Source of the DNA: Benincasa hispida | Taxonomy: Eukaryota; Streptophyta; Magnoliopsida; Cucurbitales; Cucurbitaceae | Assembly (NCBI RefSeq): GCF_009727055.1 | Contig: NC_052357.1 | Coordinates: forward strand, 84,156,970 to 84,220,969 | Length of the DNA: 64,000 nucleotides | Direction: 5' to 3' | In this document: piece by piece, positions 54,709 to 64,000 of the stretch | How positions within the stretch are numbered: position 1 is the first letter of the stretch | Layout of the letters: each line of letters begins with the position of its first letter | Translations under genes and position numbers: made by a program | The notes under the pieces: generated by a model | The model's input: the letters and a program-made list of their open reading frames with translations, nothing else | Database searches by the model: none | What the model was told of the DNA's origin: nothing

Positions 54709-56239
54709 TGATAACTCTAAAAAGAGCTATAATTCCTAGCTTAATTTAGCTTATTAATGAATTTTACATGTTAAATATCCTATTCTGTAGGTATTGAACA
54801 CCGATGAGGTACAACCGAGCAATTGAAGTCAAACAAAGTTAATTTGAAGCAATTTAAAGGTGATTTAAGCATCTGAGATTCAAATAAGGAGAAATGACAA
54901 AAATTCCCTTGATTGGAGCGTCGCAGCCATTTTTCAATGCTTTAACGCAATGTTGTAAGGTAGAACCTGAAGATATACGACAGCGTCGCAATGCTATCCT
55001 TAGCATTGCAACGCTGTGATGATTAATGAAACGTCAGCTCATACACGTGCACGTTTGTCGCAAGCAAGCGTCCACAGCATTGCACCTCTGCTCCAACGTT
55101 CGAGGGTTGCTGTCAACAATAGCGTTGCAACACTCTTGCTAGCATTGCAAAGTTTAGGAACGCTGCGTCAATGGTATAAATGCTTTCTTTCCAAATTAGG
55201 TAAAGAGAGGGGATGCAAAATTCGGTGGAGGCCGAGGAATGGCTGCTAGTTCTTCCCCTTCCTTTATCTTTTTTGAATCTTTAGGTTAGATTTTTATTTT
55301 CTTTTGGATTGTAAACGATGGATTGGATCTTTCTCTTCAATTTGTCTATCGATTTCTCGAGGGAACAGTTTTCTATCTAGTTTTTGAAGCTTTAATTCTT
55401 TGATAATTTCTGAAGTTTTTGTGTTCTTGTATAAATTGCATGTTGAATTAGTGTGTTCTTCGAATCCATTATAATTTCTAAAAGCATGATTGTGAGGTTG
55501 ACTGTTCACGTATAATCGTGAATGACTAATCGATTTTTAGTTGCGTCATATTTTTACCTGAATGTCTAGCTAAAATCAATTAAGTAGCATTAGTTAATTG
55601 TATATTTGATGGCTATTCCTAGGATGAATGAATTGCTAGGTTCGAAGATAAATTTGATTAGTTGAATATGACTTTTCTGATAATTAATCGACACAATTGA
55701 ATTCTAAATTGTAATGCTTGTGTTTTTAATTCTATATTGGCGCTATCGAACCCAATAAAATTTAGAAGCATGTAGATTAGCTAGGGTATGGCCTTTCCGA
55801 CCTTAATTAATAATTAAGACGCTTTATCGATTAGATTCTTGTAAGTTGTCTGCCTTTGTAGAGGCTAGTTAGATCGTATTGAGCGAGTACTTGTGCATAC
55901 ATGAATCAGTTGCATGTTTAATTTTCAGGAATCAAGGATAGAAATTGCATTGAATGGCTCTAGAAACTAGATAGAGCAATCTTACTTTACATTTATCCCT
56001 TGCATTTTAATTCTTTGCATGTTTTCATTTTATACAATACCAAAACCTCATTTTTACTACTATTCATAGTCGCATTTAGCTTAAGAGAAGATTAAATCCT
56101 GACCTCCCTATTGTTTAACCCCGTACTTGCCACTTATGCTACTTGTTAGTATAAGAAGTAGGTTTTAGTGATATAAATAGTTTTTATTTTTCTTTGGGTT
56201 GAAGAGGAATCAACAACATCGATTTTCAACTCGCGAAGA
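54709..56239 (+). mobile_element. Solo LTR of a Tat/Athila-like gypsy family
   Basis: 1531 bp, starts TGATAACTCTAAAAAGAGC and ends near GCGAAGA, flanked by ACTGG (54704-54708) and ATCGG (56240-56244), a TSD with two mismatches. Same family as 27012-28453. The Gypsy-2 LTR continues on both sides (GTGAACC / GGTTCACAGTATCGTAACA). Confidence 0.78.
54920..55160. repeat. GCATTGCAACGCT dyad cluster
   Basis: GAGCGTCGCAGCC, AGCGTCGCAATGCTATCC, TTAGCATTGCAACGCTGTG, ACAGCATTGCACC, AGCGTTGCAACACTC and CTAGCATTGCAAAG lie within ~240 bp. Confidence 0.75.
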
Positions 56240-56244
56240 ATCGG

Positions 56245-56331
56245 TTCACAGTATCGTAACATGCAAATCAATATGTCGGTTCAGGCATGTCTAGTGGCCT
56301 AATGGTGCACGGTCAAAGCATGGAACTAAAC
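56245..56331 (-). mobile_element. Gypsy-2 5' LTR, segment 2
   Basis: Short stretch with GTATCGTAACATGCAAATCA and GGCATGTCTAGTGG, matching 32290-32370, between the solo LTR and the hAT fragment. Confidence 0.75.
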
Positions 56332-56765
56332 TAGAGATGTCCATTTAACCTGCAAGGCCGAGGCTCGCGGGGACCCACCTCGAACAGAGTGGGGGAATCC
56401 CCAAATACATGGGTAATGGGGGAGGGGGTGGGGATTTTTTTTCCATTTACCTTTCAAGGCCGAGGACAGGGAATATTCCCCATCCTTGCCCTGAGTAATA
56501 ATATTATATAAATATTTATATATTAATGTATTATTATGTTATTTTTAATATATATATATATATGAAACACTAAGAAAGCTACCTATTGCCACCTCACTCA
56601 CGAGTCACGCTCTCACCCTCACCTTCCTCAAATCTCATCTCATGATTTTGCCTCTCATGCTCCTTCGACGGTCGTCCCGTCGGTGTTCTCCAAAATCTCT
56701 CTCTACTCCTTTGACATCTAACCTAGCCACCCTCGCTGCTTCGACGGTCATCCTAACAATGTTTC

Positions 56766-57010
56766 GCCCATAGATGTACGATTTTGGCATCTTCATTCAA
56801 GCCTAGCCACCCTCGTCTTCCTCTCTACTTCTCTTCCTCGCTGTTCATTCACTTCAAGTCTATCGGGGTCTTCCACCGGCATCTTACCCATAGATCTATG
56901 ATTTCAACGTCTTCCAAGACCAGCCGCTATCGTCTTCCTCTCTACTTTTTTTCCTCACTGTTCATTCATTTCAAGCTCACCGACGTCTTCCACCGGCATC
57001 TCACCCTCAG
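56766..57010. repeat. ~119-bp imperfect tandem repeat in hAT leader
   Basis: CCCATAGAT-TACGATTT (56767) recurs as CCCATAGATCTATGATTT (56887); CTTCCTCTCTACTT and CTGTTCATTC-TTCAAG recur at the same 119-bp offset. The 107-aa ORF here is built from this repeat. Confidence 0.75.
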
Positions 57011-57753
57011 ATCTGTTTGGTTGTTGTTCGTTCATTTCAAGCTCACTTGTCGCCGTCTCCTCCCATCCAAGGTATGTCTGAATTCCACTAATTATTTTGG
57101 AAGTTGACCATAATTGCAGTAGTGTCCATTATGTGATCTGTCACGATGAGTTCATTTTGGGAGTTGCTGTCATGTTTTTTTTATACTCTTTAATTCATAA
57201 CAGTTGATTGAAGAAGAAGAGAAAATGGTTGTTTCTCTTAAATCTTCATCTTAAATTTGTAGGAAATGATTGTTAGTAATAGAAAATAGCTCAAAATAGT
57301 AGTAAAAACATGAAAAGATAATAGCAAGAAGAAGTTGACAGCAACAAATTTTCATTTCACTTTTTAGGAAGAATTTGTGATATTTTGAAGAAGAATTAGC
57401 TTGAGAATCAATCTTGGAAGTTTAACCTCTGATTTTACACTTAAAAATGGAACAATTCAAGCATGGGTAGGCTGAAAATTAGATATGATTGACCTATTGA
57501 TAGAGTACACTAAGTTTAAATCTCTATCGAAAGGAAATTTATTTTGGCAATGGAGAATTTAAATCTGTATCAAAAGGAAATTTATTTGATATCATCATCA
57601 CATTATGATATGATAACATTTTAGTTTCTTTTGAACCCATTTGTTTCACCGAACAATTTCTTGTAATAAGAATGATAATTACATTGATTAATTTTTTTTG
57701 TAATTAGATTACAATGTATGTAATTATTACTATCTGACTATTTGTAGGTGAAA

Positions 57754-57955
57754 ATGACTTTATCAAATAATTATAAGTTAGAATAAGGTGGCTCAACTCC
57801 AACATTTATGAACAGGAGTGAATCAACCTCAATGAATAATGTTTCAAGTGATAATGATCAATCTACACCTATTACATTAGGTAGTGATGATAATGGGGAT
57901 TTATTAAAACGTAATTAGTTGATACTGGTACTATGAAACCATTATAAAAGAAAAA
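57754..57955 (+). pseudogene. hAT transposase N-terminal exon, truncated
   Basis: ATG at 57754 after a TTTGTAG acceptor-like site. The frames read a Ser/Thr/Asp-rich leader (GGSTPTFMNRSESTS, DNDQSTPITLGSDD) and then a KRKK run near 57945, where the BED zinc finger would normally begin in Ac-like transposases. There is an early stop at 57784 and another near 57916, and the sequence reverts to Gypsy-2 LTR by ~57970. The identification rests on composition and position. Confidence 0.5.
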
Positions 57956-57969
57956 AAATAAATGATACC

Positions 57970-58965
57970 ATGAACCCATCGGTCCACTATGTCAAAAATA
58001 GTGTGAGATGAGATGATAGATCACCCCTACTAGTCTAACATGTATCACATACATAACTCATAATAGGTCCCATAACACAATTATAATGTAACATAACATA
58101 TTGTTTCAGCTTGCACATAGTCCTCATAATCTTCCTGAATCATAGAAAAATCACATAATCCAGGTAAATGACCTAAAAAGAAATCCATCATTAACTTAAT
58201 ATTTTTTAACTTGGACGCCTAGCACAAAAGTACCGATAATAGTTTCACTTACCTCAAGATCAAATCTAGATATAAGCAAGTTATCCACGTAAAATCATTG
58301 AATTCGAAATCACTCCTAAAACAGGAATCAAAACTTAAAGTTAACATTTAAGTTCTAAATTCAACCACCAAATCATCCAAATAATTTCTAACAAATCTAA
58401 ACAATTTTCACCCACAATGTGATGGTCCAAAATCACCAAAAATCAATCTCCACACCCACTGGACAACACCTCAATTCCTTCCAAAAACTTCAATTCAACC
58501 TTCAAATGCCAAGAGCCAAAAGAATTTAGGCCAAACATTGATTGGGTACACAAGACACATCATGAAATCTATCAAAGAAAAACCCAAATCCAAATGGGTA
58601 ACCATAAACTAGCAAGAACTAGAAAGAAACTCACAAAGAATTCGCCCAAACGCCACAATACTTGTTGGACAGTAATTTGAAATACCTCCAAATCTTCAAC
58701 ATAAAACCCAAACACAACGGACGTCAACTAACCAAAGCTAGAACGTTAATGGCATTCGAGATAACCCACTAAAATTCGACGAAAAACAAAAAAAGGATCT
58801 CACCCAATGGAACCTCTAATGAGCCCACTGGACAGTACTAGCGCAAGCTGCACATCGACAACAATAGAGAACTGAATTGATGGACGGCGACGTTCTACCT
58901 TCGGCTGGGCTGAAGTCTACCGATCAAGGTGTGGGCGCTAGCGACTGGACACACGAATGATGGAC
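57970..58965 (-). mobile_element. Gypsy-2 5' LTR, segment 3, outer end lost
   Basis: AACCCATCGGTCCACTATG onward matches 32365-33370. About 140 bp of the LTR's outer end (equivalent to ~33370-33513) is missing at the junction with the Copia LTR. Confidence 0.8.
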
Positions 58966-60984
58966 TATTGGGTTTTATACCCTAAAATTCGTAGATAAAA
59001 AATGTAAATAATTGACTATTATCAATAAAGAGTTATCGATGTTGTTACAATAAGTGTTATTGTTTATGTTGAATTTGTTGTCTTAATAACCCTAAATCCA
59101 ATAAACTAACATCCTAATTTATCTTATGAGTCTTGAATTGTATGTAGAGACATACAAGGATCAATGTTCAACATACAAGGATCAATGTTCAAGATACAGC
59201 TTAAAGGGGTCTAAAGTATAGGGATAAGGCTGAGTACCTTATCTTGGTGACACTATGGATACGACTCGTTTTATATTTGATACAAATGCAATGATCCAAC
59301 ACGTTCGTGCATGTGACATGTGAGTGGGGGTATTCTATGCAATGAGTTTGCATAATACCGGACCACGAAATAGTAACCACTAGATGTAACTTTGTTGATT
59401 AGTTAGGTTTCTATTTTAATATGACCTAGGCAACTTAGTCTTAATCCTGCGTCTATTATAAGCTTCTGTTTACGAGGGATTGTCCTTTGTATAGGTGAGA
59501 GTGGCAGTTTATCGACTCAATATGCCTACCATTTTGGGGACAAGATCGAGTGGGGAGCTAGGAACATAAAAATACAAGATGGATTTCACTCCTTCTCTAC
59601 TATAGAGTAAGTAGATGAGTATTCCCTTAAATAGTATCTTCGGGACTTGAACAAAGGACCCTACCCTCTCACTTGCCCGATAGGGGTTTTTGTTTAATGG
59701 TTGGACCATAAACAGGTTGTTCATTAGAGGAGCACTGTACTGAAGGATAAACAAGTAACCTAGGGGTAAAATGATAATTTTGACCCAACTAGTGTTATGA
59801 ACACTCATGAAAGACTAACTTGTTGCTTTTAGTCTATATCTGTGGATACAAATATATATCTACAGTGAGAAGAGTACGTTTGTGGGTCTTTAGTGGAGTG
59901 TAGTCACAATTAACGAATATTGATTAATGAGGTTAATGAGTTTAACCAATTAATCTCATATCATTTGAGCTTTTGATCTGTATGTCCATGAGGTCTTCTT
60001 CCTAGCTCATAAAGGAAATTGAGGTAATTATGTCTCGAATAGAGTTTGGAATGTTGAAATTCACTTAGGGAAATAGTATAATGTATAATGATACATTATA
60101 ATATAAAATTTAGGTTTTAATTAATCTTTATAATATAAATTTTAATTTTGGATATAATTTAAAATTGATTTATGAGAGAATTAAATATTTGAAGGAGTTC
60201 AAATATCAAGTTAATATGAATTGGATTCATATTAAAACTGTAGGTTAAGATTAATGCGTTTTAGATGCATATTAAAATTATATGTTATGAGAGAAATACA
60301 ATTGAATATGATTCATATGTAGATTAAATTAAATATATGATATTTAATTTGGTAATTAACTAATTGGAATATTAATTAATTATTAATTTAATTTAATTTA
60401 ATTAATTTTACTAAAACTATAGGTTATGCGGAAGATATATTTAAATGAAATTATTAATTAAATTAGATTTAATTAATTAATTAAATTATTTATTTGATTT
60501 TTATTAAATCTAATAATAACTCCTACGTATGGGAGTTATTAGCTCCAACGTTTCCTCTCTTTCCATTGGTTGATATATCTACAAAACATAAGTTTTGCAG
60601 AAGATTCTCTTTACAAAAGGGTTTTGTGTAAAAGAGATTCTCTCCTTTTCTTCCCAATTAGATTTTTGGTTCCCATAAACCAATACTTAAATTCTCAAAG
60701 AATAGGAGGTTTTCAAATTGGTGGTGTTTGTGCTTTTAATCCTAAGGAGAATTGGCGTTCTTCCATTCGAGTCATCGACAAAAGTAAGTGTTCTTTCTTT
60801 TCTTTGTAGGATTGTATTCCTATTTGTTATGCATGCTTAACCTAGAAATTTTACGGTAGGTTGAGGATTTTAGGTCTCCCTTTTTTACTTTGTAATTTTG
60901 CCAGCGTATTGGTATTTCAATTTCTCAATTGATTTCGAGTTAGGTCTTAAATTAATCTGCTGCGTTAGGGCTTTTATCTCTATA
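58966..60984 (+). mobile_element. LTR D of a Copia element, F1-like
   Basis: About 2.02 kb, TATTGGGTTTTATACCC (mutated TG start) to CTCTATA, followed by 2 bp and a PBS. Related to F1 in start sequence and middle blocks (GGGGTAAAATGATAATTTTGACCCAA; GGGTCTTTAGTGGAGTG) but diverged, so a sister family or older copy. Confidence 0.78.
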
Positions 60985-60986
60985 AT

Positions 60987-60999
60987 TGGTATCAGAGCC
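60987..60999 (+). other. Primer binding site after LTR D
   Basis: TGGTATCAGAGCC, exact initiator-Met-tRNA-type PBS. Confidence 0.9.
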
Positions 61000-62637
61000 A
61001 ACTTATATAACTAATTTAGAAATTTCGAAATTTATACTGGTTTGGTGGGTTGAATTGCATTCTAAATATGATTTGCGAATGAATGTTTACGGTAAATTTT
61101 GGCCTTAATTTACATATTTGATTTGATCATTTTGTAAAGGCCCCTACTTTTTTTGGGCATTTTATAATATAAATGCAATCTTTTATAAGTTTGTGTTTAG
61201 AATTAGAACTATTTGTTGTGAAAATCGAGACCATTTTTTGCCAAATGGATGAACAAATCGTAGAATTGCCCAGAATTTGCTTCCCAATGTTGTTGCGTTT
61301 TCATGAGGGTTAGGGCTTACGTTGTGCACGATTCAACTACGGTTAAGGGTGGTCCAATCTGGTTCAGCTAGTTCAAGGTGATCTCATCTGGTTTTGTGCT
61401 GGGTTGGCTTGGTTGATGGTTTTGAGGTTCGGTTCGAAGCGGTTTGGGTCAGTTCGGGTTGGTACAATCTGATTATGGAGTGGCAGAAGCTGTTTTTAGG
61501 ACAAAATTTGCAAAATTATTGCAATTTATTGTTTTTTTTTATCCTACCGGTCAAATTACTGATTCATTTGCTATTTAAATATTTTATGGATGTCACTTAG
61601 ATAAATCTCACCATAGGTTATGCATGATCATGCATTTTAATATGTTATAAAGGTTATAATGTGTGGTATTAATGCATGATAAATAAATAAATAAATAAAT
61701 ATATATATATATCATACATAATTTCATGATTTATTTAATATATTTTGATATGTTAAATATATGAAATTGAAAAAGCATGATGCATGACATTACTTAGGTA
61801 AATATAAAAGGTGATATTTATTAATGTTTTGTGTATGCTTGGTTGATTTTCATGAATTGTTTAATATAAGTGTTATATTAATAAATTTGAAAATCAATTT
61901 GCATGGAGTATGAAACATCCATAGTTTAATATAATTTTTATATTAAAGTCATGAAATGCATGTAATATAGTTTTCATATTAATTAGAATTTGATTGTTAA
62001 TTAATTAAACCATAGAAAGCATGATTATAGGGCTAATAATTAATTTTGTAATAGTTATAAAATTAATATTGAGTAACCATCAACCTATAATAAAGAGTTG
62101 CATGCATGATTATAGGGCTAATAATTAATTTTGTAATAGTTATAAAATTAATATTTAGTAACCATCAACCTATAATAAAGAGTTGCATGCAAACTTATGA
62201 TCTTAGAGAATTGGAATTAATTTTAAAATGTTTAAAATTAATTTAGACCTTAGATCACATTAATTTTAATATGATTAGAATTAAATCCTATTTTTTAAAA
62301 TAGATTTAAAATATGATTGAGTAGGACAAATAAGATTTTAGGTTATAATGGAACTCTACCAGTGAAGTTTTGTCTAGGCTTGGGGTACTTAAGATGACAG
62401 TTTATGGAATACATCTTACTTGGGAACTGAACTGGAACTTTAGTTGAATTAACTTTAATTCTGTTAGTATGCAATATCACTAGGTTAATTAAATGATTTA
62501 ATTCACCTAGAACATCAGAGTAAAGACCTTATTATAAGAGTTATAATAAGCATACACTTAGATAGAATCATTAGCCGGAATTTAACTAAGTTCAATAAAA
62601 CCTTAAGACAGTAGAACACTTTAGTGGGAGAAAAATG
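61000..62637 (+). mobile_element. Copia leader region downstream of LTR D
   Basis: Non-coding leader homologous in layout to Copia-2 38703-40360: an AT-rich part, then the CTTAGATAGAATCATTAGCC segment and AGTGGGAGAAAAATG. It is cut at 62637 by the next LTR before any gag start. Confidence 0.75.
62019..62188. repeat. 85-bp tandem duplication in the leader
   Basis: GCATGATTATAGGGCTAATA starts at 62019 and 62104; the two 85-bp units differ at one position seen (ATTGAGTAA vs ATTTAGTAA). Confidence 0.92.
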
Positions 62638-63978
62638 TGTTGGCTTTCTAACCCTTAATCCTAAATAAATAAATAAATTATTTAATATTTTGATGATAAC
62701 AAACCTACTTTTATTTATTAATAATTTGAGTGTTTTGAAGTGGCCATTATATAGAGCTCAGAACAACAGTTTCAACGCAATTTGAATCACCTAAATCGGA
62801 CCTCAAACAAAGAAGAGATAGTCGAAACAAGTTTAATGGAAAAATCCCGAGCTGAAATGTGCCACTTGGAGCAATGGAAAAGTGACACATGGTGGGCTTT
62901 TGATTTTTGGATTTGTTTTAAAAAGAATATGAATTTAATATTATTTTATGTTTGTGTCTAACGACTAGTTTTGGATACAGGGTGGACATTTCCTTTTTGT
63001 TGGATTTTAAAAGAAATGATTTTTAAAGATATATATTATTATATTATTTTTTGTTTGTGTCTAAAGACTAGTTGAGTTTAAATCTCTACCATTCAATTTT
63101 CTTTTATTAACATCCAATGGCTCAAATTAAATTTGGATTTCACCATCCTCCACTATTTAAATAATACTTCTTCTCCTCCAAATTAACAAAACAATTTTAC
63201 ATTATTTTTCAATCCTCTATAACTCAAAGCCACCATTGTTATACTCTCTCTTTAAGTTTCAATTTTCTTCTTTTCATCTAATTCTTGAGAGAGATATCTT
63301 ATGTATTGTGAGGATTGATTTGTTGTGAGCAAAAGCTTGTAAATCTATTATTCAAGAGAGTTTTTCTCATATTTTTCTTCATTTCCAAATTCATTGTAAT
63401 GGTTGCTCTTGATCCCTAAAAAGAGTGGTTGTAATAGTTTAATCCTCAACCGTGGAAAAGATCGGGTTCGTTTTTACTCCCAAAAAAAAAGAACATTGTA
63501 GTAGTTTGACTCTAAGCTGTGGAAAGAGTTGAGTTCATAGTGACATACCCAAGAGGAGTTTGGGAAGTGAATGTAGGCCGGTTGTGCCGATCCACTACAA
63601 AATTCTCAGTGTTAATTTCTCTATCCTTCTCTTACTTTTATTTTGCAATTAATTTATTGTTATATTTTATTGTATTAAATTAATTGCAATATTTGTTCCT
63701 TAAATTAAATGCTTAATGTTTATTTAGGTTGGTTGAATTGATCTTTACATATCTCATACCAATCTTGTTCTTAGAATCAAATTGGGTGCTTTAAAGTAGT
63801 ATTATTAACTTCTTGATTATTTTGAATTGAATTTATTTAAATTAATTTATTGTTTAAATTAATTATTAGCAAAAAGTTTGTTAATTTATTTAATTGGGCT
63901 CACACTAAGTAAAAAAGTATTAATTAGTTTTATTAAACCCTATTCATCCCCTTCTAGGGTTGTCATACCGATCCTACA
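62638..63978 (+). mobile_element. 5' LTR of another Copia element (LTR E), SIRE/Tork-like
   Basis: 1341 bp, TGTTGGCTTTCTAACC to CCGATCCTACA. Has the TTTTGATGATAACAAAC start region, GTGGAAAGAGTTGAGTT and GGTTGTGCCGATCCACTACA blocks typical of SIRE/Tork-type plant LTRs, and CCCCTTCTAGGG near the end. A PBS-like TGGTATATAGGA follows at 63982, so the element continues beyond the window or this is a decayed LTR. Confidence 0.72.
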
Positions 63979-63981
63979 AAA

Positions 63982-63993
63982 TGGTATATAGGA
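63982..63993 (+). other. Decayed primer binding site after LTR E
   Basis: TGGTATATAGGA compared with TGGTATCAGAGC; position after the LTR fits, the second half is mutated. Confidence 0.5.
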
Positions 63994-64000
63994 TATATTA

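Larger units (their letters stand above)
56332..57969 (+). mobile_element. hAT transposon fragment (5' end), Ac-like
   Basis: Starts TAGAGATGTCCATTTAACC followed by GC-rich CGGGGACCC and GGGGGAGGGGGTGGGGA runs. This resembles plant hAT ends with TAGAGATG-type termini and GCGGGG subterminal repeats (recall). A pyrimidine-rich leader, a putative intron ending TTTGTAG, and the start of a transposase exon follow. The 3' terminus is absent, so the piece is truncated; no 8-bp TSD is secure. Confidence 0.6.
31703..58965 (-). mobile_element. Second Ty3/gypsy copy of the Gypsy-1 family, inverted (Gypsy-2)
   Basis: On the + strand the order is 3' LTR, PPT, integrase C-terminus, integrase, RNase H, RT, protease, gag, PBS, 5' LTR, all reading on the - strand and matching Gypsy-1 domain by domain. 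It is disrupted by a Copia complex, two foreign LTRs of gypsy type, a Cassandra solo LTR and a hAT fragment. Its outer end is cut by the Copia LTR at 58966, so no TSD can be checked. Confidence 0.85.

Noticed and set aside
56784..57107. 107-codon ORF
   Set aside because: Built from the 119-bp tandem repeat in the hAT leader, with no domain and no conserved start.
12531..61000. tRNA genes at the TGGTATCAGAGC sites
   Set aside because: They are 12-13 nt primer binding sites next to LTR ends; no cloverleaf surrounds them.

Overview
This window looks like repeat-rich, probably pericentromeric or heterochromatic DNA from a dicot plant nuclear genome. The Cucurbitaceae are my best guess, from the style of the Copia gag and LTRs and from an AT-rich MITE of a kind common in melon and cucumber; this is inference. 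I find no intact host gene, no tRNA or functional rRNA gene, and nothing bacterial or organellar. Nearly everything is explained by nested, decayed transposable elements, and every coding region seen is broken by stops, frameshifts or insertions.

Layout. (1) 1-~5990: 3' part of a Ty1/copia element (+), split in its protease/integrase junction by a solo LTR. (2) ~5990-8082: AT-rich spacer with a MITE and a degenerate tandem array. (3) 8083-30635: a Ty3/gypsy chromovirus-like element (+, here Gypsy-1). It has been hit by a Mutator-like element (MULE) carrying a plant-mobile-domain gene fragment in its 5' LTR, a Tat-type solo LTR and a short MULE in gag, two solo LTRs of one Copia family in pol (one of them hit again), and a Tat/Athila-like fragment in the 3' LTR. 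(4) 30636-31702: spacer with a 511-bp MULE-type MITE. (5) 31703-58965: a second copy of the same gypsy family in opposite orientation (Gypsy-2, -). It is split by a ~14-kb Copia complex (34013-47918), a truncated LTR of another gypsy family, a solo LTR of the 5S-derived Cassandra TRIM, a Tat-type solo LTR and a hAT fragment. (6) 58966-62637: a Copia LTR, PBS and long leader (+). (7) 62638-64000: the 5' LTR of another Copia element running off the end.

The strongest evidence is exact target-site duplications (TSDs). Solo LTRs: GTAAG at 435/2370, CACCT at 13226/14633, GTGAT at 16558/18469, GTTAT at 35792/37811, TTCAA at 51797/52226. MULE-type elements: 9-bp GATAAATGC at 15371/16163 and TAATTTTAA at 30727/31247. 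These fix boundaries to the base and give a nesting order.

The genes do not work together as a pathway; they are fossil gag, protease, integrase, reverse transcriptase and RNase H modules. I found no convincing new biological system. The most unusual items are the Cassandra 5S-bearing solo LTR, the mobile-domain gene fragment inside a MULE, short dyad motifs shared by the regulatory regions of unrelated retroelements, and a tandem LTR-internal-LTR-leader Copia structure with one LTR carrying a greatly expanded microsatellite.
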